The notes: generated from the letters alone by a model not told the origin. A stretch of 64,000 nucleotides of DNA from Microcebus murinus (GCF_040939455.1 NC_134109.1:39201501-39265500); one strand, 5' to 3'. Positions 1 through 12,590 are shown, counted from the stretch's first letter. Program-made: numbers and translations.

Positions 1-292
1 AGGCTAGAGTGAGTGCCGTGGCGTCAGCCTGGCTCACAGCAACCTCAATCTCCGGGGCTCAGCGATCCTACTGCCTCAGCCTCCCGAGTAGCTGGGACTA
101 TAGGCATGCGCCACCATGCCCAGCTAATTTTTTTTTTTGTATATATATTTTTAGTTGGTCAATTAATTTATTTCTATTTTTGGTAGAGACGGGATCTTGC
201 TCAGGCTGGTTTCGAACTCCTGACCTTGAGCAATCCTCCCGCCTCGGCCTCCCAAAGTGCTAGGATTATAGGCATGAGCCACCGTGCCCGGC
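1..292 (-). mobile_element. Alu SINE (prosimian type), cut by window edge
   Basis: Reverse-orientation dimeric Alu. It contains the gtgccgtggcgtcagcctgg block, the ttagttggtcaattaattta linker and the terminal gtgcccggc. The head (poly-T side) lies outside the window. The linker and the cgtcagcc block mark it as a strepsirrhine rather than a human-type Alu. Confidence 0.93.
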
Positions 293-429
293 TGGTTTTC
301 TGATTTTTAACTGAGCTAACTCTATTTTTCCTTCAGATTGCAGCTTAAAGGTAATTTCCTCAGGAAACTTTTCTTGATCTTTATCTAACTCTGTTTATAA
401 GGTGGGCTGCCAGTGAATTAAGTACCTAA

Positions 430-1855
430 TCTATATGGGAAAGGTAAAACTATAAAGTTAATAGGAATAATATAGGAAAAATATTTTTATGGCCTAGGTA
501 GGAAGCAAAAACATACAAAGAAACACTGATGAACTTGATTCTACCAATACTTGTTTTGTTCAGCAAATAATAGTATAGACAAAGGTAACAGATATGACAA
601 ATTGGGAGAAAATGCTTGTAAGGATCTAATGTATAGACTATATAAAGCACTCCTGCAAATCAACAAGGAAAGCACAGGAACTCCAACAGAAAAATATGGG
701 CAAGGCTTATATGAATAAGCAATACACAGAAAAAGAAACACAAAAGGTTAACAAACATATGAAGAGATGCTCAAACCCACTAGTAATTAGAGATTGTTCA
801 GTGCTAAATAACAAGCAACATCATCAGGCATTAGACAGACAATTAGTCAGGTGATGGCAAGTGCTGTCAGGGTGTAAAGACAGATAAACCTTCATGCCCG
901 GCTTAGCAACCTTTGAGAGATCAATCTAGTGCTACATGATCAAGTTAAGTGTACCTAGTCCCTATGAGCCACCGGTTCCCTCCTTGGCCCATATTCCTCT
1001 ATAGTCTATGAGAAAACATGTTTGTTGATGTTAAGCCCTAAGTTGTTTGTGCACTGGGAAGTTGGCAGTAAAGTAGGTATCCATCACTAGGGGAGTAAAA
1101 ATGGAAAACATTGGTCAATATGCACTGTGGAATACTATGAAGCAAGTAAGAAGTAATGAATTAGATGTTCACACAGCAATGTGGAAAAGCCTTATAAATG
1201 GCACTGAATGGAAAAGCAATGAATGGGATGAGATCTTTAGCAGGATACCATTTAAGAAAATCCAAGATATTCTTTACACAGGTGAATGGACAGACTATGG
1301 TACAGCAACACAATGGAATATTATTCAGTGATAAAAAGAAATGAGCTCTCAAACCACGAAGAGCCATAAAGAAACCTTAAATGTTTATTGCTGAGTGAAA
1401 GAAGCTATATGATTCCAACCATGTCATTCTGAAAAAGATAAAATTATGGCAACAGTAAAAAAAGCAGCAGTTGCCAGGGGTTTGGAGGGGAGAGAGAGAG
1501 GTGTGAAGAGGTGGAGCACATGGGATTTTTAGGGCAGTGAAACTATTCTGACTGATACTGTCATGTTGGTATATGTAATAGTACATTTTTCAAAACTCAT
1601 AGAATGTTCAGCACAAAGAGTGAAACTTAATGTAAAATTTGGACTTTAGTTAATAATAATGTATCAATATAGGTTCATTAATTGTAACAAATGTACCACA
1701 TGAATGCAAGATCTTAATATAGGGGAAACTGAAAGTGGGGGAGGGGTGGGGGCACAGAGAGAAAGTATATGGCAACTCTGTAATTGCTATTCCATTTTTT
1801 TTCTGTAAATATAAAACAATTCTAAGAAATAAAATCTGTTATTTTTTTAGTGGCA
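430..1855 (+). mobile_element. Old L1 LINE fragment (L1M type, 3' portion)
   Basis: The A-rich strand reads like the 3' part of L1 ORF2 and its 3' UTR. It has phrases such as 'caaatcaacaaggaaagc', 'aacaaacatatgaagagatg' and 'gtggaatactatgaagcaag', and it ends in A-rich sequence before 1860. No long ORF survives. Family assignment is from pattern recognition and the ends are approximate. Confidence 0.7.
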
Positions 1856-2207
1856 AAAAACCCTCCAAAACAAAACAAAACAAAGCACGTGCAAGATTCA
1901 GCACAGGGAAATAGAGAGGCCAATATATTTGGAGGCTTTTATTCTAAGTTCTTTCCACTTTTGGAGGTCCTGGGGTTGGGCATGATGACCTGAGAGATAC
2001 TAAACAGGCAGGTGGTGCCAAAGGACAGACCTCTGTCCACACTGTGAAGGTATATAATATTGTGTTCAAAATCTCTAGGGAAAAACTTCTAGGGCCTGGG
2101 AGACTCCTTCAGAGTGGAGAGATAAGGATTTGGCTGAAGTCAGATGGTTTATATCAAATCTGTGGACCTGAATCTGCATCCACTGAAGTATATAAAGACA
2201 TAAAGAT

Positions 2208-2378
2208 GGCTGGATGTGGTGGCATATGTCTGTAGTTCTAGCTACTAGGGAGGCTTAGGTGGGAGGATTGTTTGAGGCCAGGAATTTGAGGCCAGCCTGA
2301 GCAACGTAGGGAGATCCCATCTCTAACAAAAATAAATAAATACATGCATAATTTTAAAAATTAAATTAAAAAAAAAGA
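2208..2378 (+). mobile_element. Alu-like left monomer (FLAM/old AluJ type)
   Basis: It begins ggctggatgtggtggc, contains gggaggcttaggtgggagga and gaggccagcctgagcaac, and ends in an A-rich tail after about 170 bp. It has a single arm only and is diverged, so it is an old monomer. Confidence 0.75.
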
Positions 2379-2689
2379 TAAAGGAGAAAGTCCCCAAGGT
2401 TCCAACCATAGCCTATGATAGGATATGATAAGATGATAAGAGATTATCAAATCCCTGGAGGCCATTCTGCCACTTTCTAGTGATTGATATCCATCTTCAG
2501 AGCAAGAGGATTCTGCAAGGGAACATCAGGTTTGTGCTACTTTTATTATAGCAGCTAAAATCCTCTCTTCTCCTCTCAGAATTTATTCTCACTTAGAAAT
2601 ACTTTTAAAATACATCTTGCTTTAATAATTGATTGTTTACACATATATATTATCCTTCATTTAGCACTTAGAGAAAAATTAACTGTTTT

Positions 2690-3020
2690 TTGTTTGTTTG
2701 TTTTGTTTTTGAGACAGAGTATCACTGTGTTGCCTGGGCTAGAGTGCCATGGCGTCAGCCTAGCTCATAGCAACTCAAACTCCCGGGCTCAAGCAATCTT
2801 ACTGCCTCAGCCTCCTGAGCAGCTGGGACTACAGGCATGCGCCACCATGCCCAGCTAATTTTTTCTATATATTTTTAGTTGGCCAATTAATTTCTATTTT
2901 TGGTAGAGACGAGGGTCTCGCTCTTGCTCAGGCTGGTTTCGAACTCCTGACCTTGAGCGATCCACCTGCCTCGGCCTCCCAGAGTGCTAGGATTACAGGC
3001 GTGAGTCACTGTGCCCGGCC
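2690..3020 (-). mobile_element. Alu SINE (prosimian type)
   Basis: Full dimeric Alu in reverse: a T/G-rich tail, gagacagagtatcactgtg, the taattttttctatatatttttagttggcc linker region and a terminal gtgcccggcc. Confidence 0.93.
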
Positions 3021-4279
3021 CATTTTTAATGCTTTATGTATGATAACTGATTAATCTTCAACTCTCAAAAAACAAAAACCCACATGTGAATAAAAGGATA
3101 TACATCAAACACATTAGAATGGTTGCCTATGGGCAGGGAGGGGAATAGGACACAAAGGTCTAAATAAATAAAACCAGAGATGACCTCCCACAGACCAATG
3201 ATTATGGTGTGTCCTCAACAAAGGATGATTCCTTTAACTCTCTACCATGGTTTTAAAAAATTATCAGTAATTCTCATTTGAGGAGAAGTCTGGTATATCA
3301 GAATCTCTCAGGTGTGTTAGGGTGGAACAAAGGCTGAAGAGAAGTGAATTAGATGGTCTTTCTAACTATAGACTTGTTGAAGGTAGTTTGATGTAATGAA
3401 AAGAACACTGGATTGAGACTCAAAAGTGGGTTCTGCTCAGGCTACTGCAACAGCACAGGCAAGAGATGAAAGCCTGGATTAGGCAGGCAGCAGCAGGCCT
3501 GGAAGCCCAGGTGGGTGCAAGAGACACCTTGGAGGTATAATTATTAAAACAGAAGGTATTGTTGGACATGAGGGGTAAAGAAGAGGAAGGATGATGACAT
3601 AATTTCTGCTTAGGATGGCTAGAAAGATAAGGAACACAGGCAGAGAGTGTTGGTTGGGAACAGGAAAAATGAATTCACTTTGGATGTACTGAGGTTGAGG
3701 TGTATGCAGATCGGGAAAATGCCTCTCTCAGAATCTGCTGAGTAAGGGTAGCTTGATTGACCAAAATCCCCTGGTATGTGAGTCAGGCCCTCACCACACC
3801 TCCCATGGGCTGCCCCTAGCCAAGGGCCGAGTGTGGCAGGAATACTGATCAAGCTGTACAGGTAAATTCAGGATTTTTATCCTTTCATCAGTGACATTGA
3901 CTTTAGGATTCTGCATTGGCCTAGCTGAACTTGCTTAGAACTGCATGGCCGTCTAATGCTCTTCCATCCAACCTTCCTTCCTTCCTTCCTTCTTCCCTTC
4001 ACAAAGGGGCAGAGCAGTCTGATGGTTTCCCTGCCTCATGGGCTTTTTCTCCATTTTTCCTACCTACCAGTTCCCCTAATTCATCTGTTGTATGTTTAAT
4101 CTCATCTTTTTCTAAATTTTTTTTCTTTCTCCTCAGACATACTTTATCATCACTTTATAATATCATCTTGACACCTGCTTTTCAGACAACCCATAGTTAC
4201 ACAAAGTGTTATGGGACATGCATTTGGAGATGCCTAGCTGACAGTTACAAGTAGAGATTGGGAGTGTTAGAGATGTTAT
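3021..4279. other. Intergenic DNA, nothing recognised
   Basis: No gene, splice structure or named repeat was recognised. A short (CTTC)n run lies near 3969-3995. The ORFs here are short and have no family resemblance. Confidence 0.5.
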
Positions 4280-4660
4280 ATCAATTGAAGTGCAAATAAT
4301 AGAAAAACCAGCTCAAACTGGCCTAAATGGCAAGGAAATTCATAATCTCACTTAACAGGAAATCCACAGGTAGGGTGGTTTCAGGCATGGTGTGATCAGG
4401 GCTGCGGCTCCATTTCTCTGAGATGCTAGGTTCTTCCCAACTCTGTGTGTGGACTTTGTCCTCAGGCAATTGTATCAATCAAAAGCCTACTCATTCTCCC
4501 AGCCTTGGGTCGAATGTCTCATACTCTTTGGAGGCTTAGTCAATTCAGTTAGAAACCGTTTCTCTCTCTTCCAAACTTAACTCTATTAGATATTAATGTA
4601 TTCTGTTTGTGAAGGTTAATTGTTCACATGGCTGTCTCCTCTCTAGACCAGAAGGGAAAG
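4280..4660 (+). repeat. Ancient dispersed repeat, copy 1 of 4 (family not named)
   Basis: Contains 'aaaaccagctcaaactggcc', then 'aaggaaattcataatctcac' and 'aggtagggtggtttcaggca'. The same order of motifs recurs near 10.57, 11.88 and 32.77 kb. I recognise this as a widespread mammalian repeat but cannot give its name with certainty. Confidence 0.55.
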
Positions 4661-4822
4661 TAGAGACTATATTATATTAATTTCTATCCTTATTTAATAC
4701 TCTGCATATATTATAATATACTGGTATTTAGTGAATATCTAATTAAATTTATTATCATTTTTTTCTATAGAGAAATGGAAACAGAATCTGTGCTAGAATT
4801 TAACAGTTCAAAATTATTTAGA

Positions 4823-5140
<318 letters not shown>

Positions 5141-5152
5141 AAATTATTTAGA

Positions 5153-5684
5153 AAAGGAGGTACATAGAAAAAAATCTGAAGTTTGGACATGGTGTCTTGT
5201 CTCACTAGATAGTGTGACACCACAGTGCTGTTGATAAACTGCAGGGAGATGTAATGAGGCTGTGGCAGATGGGTCATGTATAAGACTTGCAATTTGGGAA
5301 TGATGCATATGGCTAATGGTTCCAAGCTATGATTTCCAACATAGGGACAGGATTTAGGAGCCCATATGGTTTATTTCCTGAAGGTTTTGACCTAATATTT
5401 GCCTCAGCCAAAACAACAAAGAAAAGCAAAAATAAATAAAACCATACATACAGAGGCGAAAAATAGTAACATACTCATACTCAAAACTAGAAACAAAACA
5501 GAAAATGTTATCCTACCATTGTGCAAACTCCTATCTGTTAGAATCTTGGATGTTTAATCTCAAAGAAGGTACTACAAAAGACTATAAATCTGTAAGATAA
5601 TTAAAAGAATTGTTGAGGGAGAATAAATTGACAACATAGATATTGGGTGTAGAAGTACAAAGTTTGAGAGAAAATATAATCAAT
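5153..5684. other. Intergenic spacer, nothing recognised
   Basis: AT-rich sequence between two young Alu insertions. No coding or repeat structure was recognised. Confidence 0.5.
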
Positions 5685-5699
5685 AAAAGGCACTGTATA

Positions 5700-6062
<363 letters not shown>

Positions 6063-6069
6063 CTGTATA

Positions 6070-6477
6070 ATATGAAAACAGACCATTTCTATCAAATTCA
6101 CACTTCAGTTTTAACAAAGCAATTTTAGAACAAATAAGAACAACTTCTTCCAATAGGCAGTCATTAAACCCAATACTCCAAAACGTGATATAGACTAGGA
6201 GTTGTATTAACTTCAAGGCTATTCAATTTGCACTAAGTTATTAAACTCGGCCTGGTTTGGAAATACACAGAAACATTTTGAAGTTGATGACATGGTGAAC
6301 CATTATGCCTATATGCCAAATACCTTTTATGCCACGGATAGATGTGATTAAGATGAATATTTCTCAGTGATCTGTAGCCCCCTGGTCTTTTGGTGGGCTG
6401 TGAATGGATCCAAAATTTGAGTCCAGGGAAATTCAGTTTTATACACATCTAAGGGACGATTTACATATAACCCACTG
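6070..6477. other. Intergenic spacer, nothing recognised
   Basis: Unique-looking sequence with no gene or named repeat recognised. Confidence 0.45.
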
Positions 6478-6628
6478 GTATGGACTGAGTTGTGTCTCCC
6501 CCCAAATTCGCATGTTGAAGCCCTAAACCCCAATGTGACTGTATTTGGAAATAAGGCCTTTAAGAAGGTAATTAAGATTAACTGAGGTCATTAAGTCAGG
6601 GCCCTAATCCAATATGCTGGTGTCCTTA
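6478..6628 (+). repeat. MaLR (MLT1/MST-like) LTR fragment
   Basis: Reads 'tatggactgagttgtgtctc', 'catgttgaagccctaa', 'gtgactgtatttggaaataa' and 'aatccaatatgctggtgtcc', the 5' part of an ERVL-MaLR LTR. It breaks off at the next, oppositely oriented LTR piece. No internal coding region is present. Confidence 0.75.
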
Positions 6629-6825
6629 TGTGTTCGTCTGCTCAGGCTGCTATAACAAAGTACCATAGACTGAGTGATTTAAACAACAGACATTTATTTT
6701 GCACAGTTCTGGAGGCTATAAGTCCAAGATCAAAGTGCCAGCAGATTCAGTTGCCAGTGAGGGCCCTCCTCCTGGCTTGCAAATGGCTGGTCTTCTTCTT
6801 GCTGTGTCCTCACACGGTGAAGCTA
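6629..6825 (-). repeat. MaLR LTR fragment, reverse orientation
   Basis: Contains 'ctgctataacaaagtaccat', 'gttctggaggctataagtcc' and 'ctgtgtcctcacacggtg', the reverse complement of the 3' part of a MaLR LTR. It lies head-on against the preceding plus-strand LTR piece. Confidence 0.7.
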
Positions 6826-6985
6826 CAGATGTGTGCCACCACACCTGGCTAATTTTTCTATTTTTTGAAGAGCCGAGGTCTCTCTCTGTTACCCAGCCTG
6901 ATCTCAAACTCCTGGCCTCAAGTGATCCTCCTGCCTTAGCCTCCCAACGTGCTAAGATTACAAGTCTGAGCCACCGTGCCCGGCC
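6826..6985 (-). mobile_element. Alu partial copy (one arm)
   Basis: Begins at gtgtgccaccacacctggct and ends with gccaccgtgcccggcc. About 160 bp of an old reverse-orientation Alu arm abuts the MaLR fragment. Confidence 0.8.
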
Positions 6986-7121
6986 AATATAAATTATTGT
7001 TAATAAAATATCTTAATGCTTTATTACTAAGTCTACAAAATCCAGTATGTATTTTAAACAAGCAAACTTTACATTAAATTTCAAGTACCCAATAGCCACA
7101 TGTGGCTGTCAGCTACTGCAG

Positions 7122-7318
7122 TAGTCCCCAACCTTTTTGGCACCAGGGACCATTTTCATGGAAGACAATTTTTCCATGGACCTGGAATTGGGGGGATAGT
7201 TTCAGGGTGATTCAAACACATTACATTTATTGTGTAGACTTTATTTCTATTATTATGAATTGTGATATATAATGAAATAATTATACAATTCACTATAGGT
7301 TGGGGACCCTTGAGCTAT
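7122..7318 (+). mobile_element. MER1-type hAT-Charlie element, internally deleted
   Basis: Left end 'agtccccaacctttttggca' and right end 'ggttggggacccttg' are the imperfect terminal inverted repeats of the MER1 group. The middle 'attatgaattgtgatatata' also matches. It is non-autonomous with no coding capacity. It sits inside another AT-rich transposon-like stretch ('agccacatgtggct' nearby). Confidence 0.75.
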
Positions 7319-8821
7319 TGTACTATATACAGCACATGGCTATAATGCAGTATAGCTTAGTAACAAGCCTGGATAAGATGCTACAATGCTCCTATTTACT
7401 TATGTACATATAGTTGGAATTCCTCCAGTTTTTCAGAAGGACATTTTATCATGTTATATCACTAATGCTGTCATCAGTTGATTGTGGTTTTTAATTGCTC
7501 CTATTGGTGTATTAATGAAAATATTTATAGAATTGTCATTATTTTTTCTTGTGAAGTTATGCGTGGTTGCCATTTTGTTATTATCAGTTTCCTTTTTCCC
7601 TAGAAAGTGGGAACATGTAGTGTAGAAGGATTTCCTGGCCTTTTCCCCATTTCAGTAAGAGACGGTTATTATAGAAAAAAAAGAAAAAGAAAATTATTGA
7701 AGTAGATAGGTCATTGGTCTGACCTAGACTAGGGTTGTTTGTTTGTATTTTTATAACAAGTAAGAGACAATTATGAAACATAAATAAGGGAGTTCCATGA
7801 CCATGAAATACAGTGATGCTAACTGGTTTACATAAATCCATTATGTAGAACGCAGCAGAATGGTCTGCCCTCTCATGACCTTACTATATGGATATGGATT
7901 GGAAATGTTTCTGAAGGAGTCTTTTCTCTAACGTTAGTGGAACTCCAGTGTTACAGACAAGTGGTTATTTTTAAACAAAGTGAAAAAGAGCTTTGCCATG
8001 TTATAATGGCCACATCCCTCAAGATTAAAAAAAATGATTTTAGATTATCTCCTGTCTGTTTCACTATATACGCATTTGTTGTTGCTGGATTCCAAGGATA
8101 AGTGGATAAATGTGATGGTTTGCATTTGCCCTGTAACTAGTTAGAATTGGCTCTGTACAGCAAATGTTTCTACTGCTTTGCTTTATCTTTACCAAATGAT
8201 CTGAACTGAAGCAATCTTTTAAAATGGCCACAATGCACTCAATGTTTTTGAAAGCAAAGCGTTGTAACCATTTAGATCCTTCATCATTATTAGCACACAG
8301 TGGCTCTTCTGGTAGAATTAATGCATGGAGGTTCCATTAAGTGTTCTCAGAATCCACTCATAAATAGGGCCAATCTATTGTCCTCTCGACTGAGTGTTCA
8401 AATATAAGACTTGGAAAATATTCAGAAACATCACTAATCAGGGAGGAAAAAAATGCACATGTCAGTTTGGTAAGAAAGATTCTCTGAAGAGGGATCTTAG
8501 GAGCTTCAGAGGGGTTTCCAGGGGGAGTTAGAATAATAAATACACTGTTAGAAAAAGCAGCTAGGGGTTTGGAGATCTGATAGTAGCACTCCAAAACTCC
8601 CAAATGGCTGTCAGTTTAGAAAATCTATGGGAAAAAGATTAAGAAAAATGGGCTGGTTAGATTAATTTAAAAAAGAGGAAAGATAGCCATCCTCAAATAT
8701 ATAAACTGTGTATTAGTCAAGAAGCCTGGTTGCAAGTGATAGAATCCCAATCCAGGAGTTTGAGCTGTGGGGCCTCCATGAGGTGTCTGGATTCTGCTTC
8801 CAAACACATCTGCAAGTTGAA
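7319..8821. other. Intergenic DNA, nothing recognised
   Basis: 1.5 kb of AT-rich sequence with no gene or confident repeat. The short ORFs have no recognisable domains. Confidence 0.45.
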
Positions 8822-9945
8822 ATGTCGCACTCTTCACCCCAAGCTAAGCCCTCCAGCCCCAGTAATCCCTGAGTCTTCCTTGATGTGGACATTGGAGGGG
8901 AGCAAGTTGGTTGAATTGTCTTAGAATTGTTTGCAGATATTGTACCCCAAACTGCAGAAAATTTTCGTGCGCTATGTACAGAGGAAAAAGGCATTGGACC
9001 CACAACTAGGAAACCTCTTCATTTCAAAGGATGCCCTTTCCATCGAATTATTAAGAAGTTTATGATTCAAGGTGGAAACTTCTCAAATTAGAATGGAACA
9101 GGTGGAGAAGGTATTTATTGCTAAAAATTTGATGATGAAAATTTCTATTATTATATTCGTGATCGAGAGGGTTTATCGAGCATGGCAAATGCAGGCTGAG
9201 ATACAAATGGTTCTCAGTTCTTTATCACAACAGTTCCAACTCCTCATTTGGATGGGAAACATGTGGTGTTTGGCTATAAGTAATTAAAGGAATAGGTGTG
9301 ACAAAGATACTGGAAAATATAGAAGTGAAAGATAAAAAACCTGCCAAATTGTGCATTATTGCAGAATATGAAGGATTGAAAGGAGATGATTGGGGAATAT
9401 TCTCAAAAGATGGTTCTGGTGACAGTCATCTAGATTTCCCTGAGGATGTGGATATTGATTTAAAAGATGTAGATAAAATTTTATTAATTTTATTAATAAC
9501 TGAAGACTTAAAAAATATTGGAAATAATTTTTTTAAGTCCCAGAACTGGGAGATGGCCATTAAAAAGTACACAAAAGTTTTAAGATATGTGGATGGTTCA
9601 AAGGCTGTCATAGAGAAAGCAGATAGATCTAAGTTGCAACCTATAGCTTTAGGCTGTGTACTGAATATTGGTGCTTGTAAACTAAAGATGTCAAATTGGC
9701 AGGGAGCAGTTGACAGTTGTTTGGAGGCCCTTGAAATAGACCCATCAAATACCACAGCTCTGTACCGTAGAGCTCAAGGATGGCAAGGATTAAACGAATA
9801 TGATCAAGCATTGGCCAATCTTAAGAAAGCTCAGGAGGTAGCACCAGAAGATAAAGCTATCCAGGCAGAGTTGCTGAAAGTCAAACAGAAGATAAAGGCA
9901 CAGAAAGATAAAGAGAAGGCAGTATATGCAAAAATGTTTGCTTAA
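8822..9945 (+). pseudogene. PPID pseudogene: PPID (cyclophilin 40) processed pseudogene
   Basis: An intronless copy of the whole PPID reading frame (about 370 codons), from ATG 8822 to TAA at 9943-9945. PPID itself is a peptidyl-prolyl isomerase with a C-terminal TPR domain that binds HSP90. The cyclophilin half (8822-9275) can be followed through the [26 protein letters not shown] and TVPTPHLDGKHVVFG stretches but is broken. It has in-frame stops at 8870, 8912, 9089, 9122 and 9197, and a roughly 2-nt insertion near 9276-9280 that shifts the frame. The TPR half stays open from 9298 and ends with the family C-terminus AVYAKMFA. A 9-nt tandem duplication near 9478-9495 adds three residues in frame. 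With no introns and decay of the first half, this is a retrocopy and not a gene. Whether the open C-terminal piece is ever transcribed cannot be seen. Confidence 0.95.
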
Positions 9946-10225
9946 TAATAAGGATTCAGTTTTGCTTAAATACTATGTGTTGATTGTATAAAGGCAATAA
10001 GGAAATGTAAGGGGTTTTGTCTATTATGTATGATCCCTAATGTGTTTCCTTTGACACCTCAGTTTCCCATTGTTTACAGTTTAGAAGTACTGATGGGGAT
10101 TTGCTGTTATTAAATGTTTCAATACATTGAAGTTGGTTTTTTAAAAAATGGTTATGTTCATTATTTACAAAAAATAATGGTGTCTAGTCTGTTTTTAAAC
10201 TCCTAGAGACACTTGTTGAATAAAT
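9946..10225 (+). other. Probable 3' UTR-derived tail of the PPID retrocopy
   Basis: Sequence directly after the PPID stop continues AT-rich. It has an ATTAAA near 10113 and an AATAAA near 10219, either of which could mark the original polyadenylation site. The exact 3' end, poly-A remnant and target-site duplication were not resolved. Confidence 0.4.
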
Positions 10226-10316
10226 AGATGAAAGCTTAAGTTTATATATTTGTATTGTTTCCCTTAATTCTTTGATGCATCTATGGTTAGTTTGTGCTGG
10301 TATTTTACACTTGTAG

Positions 10317-10318
<2 letters not shown>

Positions 10319-10374
<56 letters not shown>
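10319..10374. repeat. (TA)n microsatellite
   Basis: About 56 bases of alternating TA with one interrupting C. Probably length-variable. Confidence 0.95.
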
Positions 10375-10382
10375 CTTGTTCA

Positions 10383-10569
10383 GGGGTGGCCAGACGTTTT
10401 CTGCAAGGGGCCAGATAGTAAAAATTTTTAGGCTAGGCTTTTTGGACCATACAGTCTGTCACAACTACTCAACTCTGCAGTTGTAACTCAAAGTTAGCCA
10501 TAGACAATGTGTAAACAATGGGTATGGCTGTGTTTCAATAAATCTTTATTAGTAATACAAGGTGATCTG
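10383..10569 (-). mobile_element. hAT-type non-autonomous DNA transposon fragment
   Basis: Contains 'aggggccagatagtaaaaat', 'ctgtcacaactactcaactc' and 'tcaataaatctttattagta'. This is a common mammalian hAT family, and a second copy lies at 60.49-60.80 kb. Family subname and orientation are uncertain. Confidence 0.6.
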
Positions 10570-11110
10570 GAAAAAAAATTCCAATCCAACCTAGCTTAAG
10601 TGAAAAAGAAACATGTATCTCTTCACATAACTGGCAAGTCTGAGGAACTTCTGGCCTTGGGCATGCCTGGATCTAGGGTCTCAAGGAATGTTTGCATGAT
10701 ACTCTTTCCTTACCTGTTTCTCATATCTGCTCCTTTCTGCTTAGCTGCATTCTTTTCCACTACATGGGACATTTCTCCCATGGCAGAAATGTGGCCTCTG
10801 GCAATGCAGGCATCATTGCCCTACAACTTCAGCTCCCAAAGAAGAGAGAAACCTATCCCTTACCCTCAAATTTGGAAAATTTCATAAATTATTGATTGTT
10901 CAGGGTTGGATTACTTGTCAAACTGGCTCCTTGAACCAGTCACTGTTTCCAGGGGGCTGTCATCTTGTAATCAGATCAGCCTGGCCCACAGGCCTGCCCC
11001 TTACTGGTCGTGGGGAGGAGAGGTAGGGCACTGTGATTGGCAGCTCCACCAGATCCACATGGAATGGTGGAGAGATGGCACCTCAACTCGAAATAGTATA
11101 AAGTTGAAAA
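10570..11110 (+). repeat. Ancient dispersed repeat, copy 2 of 4
   Basis: Shows the same motif order as at 4.28 kb: 'aacctagcttaagtg', 'cacataactggcaagtc' and 'gcatgcctggatctagggtc'. It ends with 'tgattggcagctccacc', the typical downstream part. Non-coding. Confidence 0.5.
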
Positions 11111-11174
11111 TAGTTATACATTTTCCAAAGCTACTGAAGAAAATATAAGAGTTCAAAGAGTTCTAGAAAAGTGC

Positions 11175-11290
11175 TTTTCAAAATTTGAAGAGTTTGTTAT
11201 AGTTTCCAATTCTGTAGGTCTGAAGTGGGGGCCTCAGATTCTATATTTTTAAGCAAGCTTCAGGGATCACCCTCGAGTAGCAATAATCTA
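11175..11290 (+). mobile_element. Possible MER5-like hAT fragment
   Basis: Resembles the MER5 pattern: 'tctgtaggtctgaagtgggg' followed by 'tcagattctatatttttaagcaagc'. Short and diverged. Confidence 0.4.
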
Positions 11291-11879
11291 GAAAACACTT
11301 GTAAATTGGGGATCATTTTATAGCTTCTGGTCAACAGAAAACTGAAGAAGGTTACCTATGTGAGGCTGAGGTTTGAAGGTTTTCAATTCGATTATTTGAA
11401 TTATTCTTCGTCTGGTGCACTATCATACAAATTTTGATATTCTTCTGGGACATAATGTTTTGTGATCTGTTAAATATTATTGACTAGAAGGACAGCACTA
11501 TTAGCCTACTTACTTTAAATACTTTTGAGAAATAACAAAGTAAGATAAAACTGGACTATGTTATTCTCCTTAAGATATAACATACTGTGAGAAAAGAAAG
11601 GTGTAGGGCCAGGGCTGGGACTGTGGTCTGTGGGGGTTGGCAAACTCACAGGGCAGGGGAGGGCTAGAGCTGAAGAGGACATCTTGCTGTGGGCAGCGGG
11701 AAGAAGTTCAGGTGGGCAGAGCATGGCTTCTAGGTTCTCAGCATCAGAGAGAATAGGTGGCCGGTAACAGGGCTCTAGCTCCAGGACTGGAGCTGAGCCA
11801 TGCATGTTGGCTCTATGTTCCTGTGGAGATGGGGTGAGGGAAAAGAAAGAATATTCTATGTTATGTCTCAGCACTCTTG
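11291..11879. other. Intergenic spacer, nothing recognised
   Basis: No coding sequence with a known domain. A 119-codon minus-strand open frame at 11515-11874 has no recognisable family, and I treat it as chance. Confidence 0.4.
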
Positions 11880-12320
11880 TGTGCCAGTGACAGAAACTTA
11901 AAGTTGTTTAAACTAATTGGAGGAGAATACTATGTTAGCTCCTATCACCAAACACAAAAAAGACAAGACTGAAGCTGATTTTGGGTCAATAGCATATGAA
12001 GATTTTATCAGATTTAGCCTTTTTCATCTCTTCATCCTCTGTCCTGCTGCTTCTCCTTGAGGCTCCCTTCTGTAAGATGTGATATGGCTGTGGCATCATA
12101 TTCTTACTGCTTTCAATCCAAGAGCACATGCAGAACTGCTCCTCTGCTGCCAATTCAGAAATTTCTGAAAGCATCGGCCCAGCTTGAAATGGTTATACAT
12201 TTTGTGCTTTGGGGTTGGAGGGAGGTGCCATGTTTGGCAATCCCAACCAGAAACACATCATTGAACTGAGGAGGAGCAGTTCCCTAAGGGTGCTGTGACA
12301 GAAGAAGGTAGGAAGGGATG
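11880..12320. repeat. Ancient dispersed repeat, copy 3 of 4
   Basis: Diverged copy with 'cagaaacttaaagttgttta', 'gaggtgccatgtttggcaat' and a terminal 'gctgtgacagaagaagg'. Same family as at 4.28, 10.57 and 32.77 kb. Ends are approximate. Confidence 0.4.
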
Positions 12321-12458
12321 CAGGTCAGGAATAAAGCATGGAGGTCCATTCACAACTGCAACATGAGCAAAGGCATCATGAAGGCAACAAATCATAGGCC
12401 ATGTTCTGAATCTGAGGAGAAGAAGTGCACGTATGTTTTAGAAGAAGGCAGAGACCAT

Positions 12459-12590
12459 AGTGAGGCAAGAGAGGCATCTATGGTGCAAAATTTAAGGACA
12501 TATTCCTCAGATGCCAACCCTGAACTTGCAGGACCTTGCGAGTCAGCATCTTCTTAAATTTTATACCTCAGTCACCTAGCTTGCCTCAAC
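12459..12590. mobile_element. Palindromic (hairpin) repeat, copy A
   Basis: The left arm from 12460 ('gtgaggcaagagaggcatct', then 'gtgcaaaatttaagga') is an imperfect reverse complement of the right arm ending near 12589 ('cttaaattttatacctcag', 'cttgcctcaac'). The same hairpin family recurs at 20182-20318. The structure is that of a foldback, non-autonomous DNA transposon. I do not name the family. Confidence 0.65.

Noticed and set aside
9298..9945. 215-codon frame as a stand-alone TPR protein gene
   Set aside because: It is the out-of-frame C-terminal part of an intronless PPID copy with a ruined first half and no promoter of its own in view.
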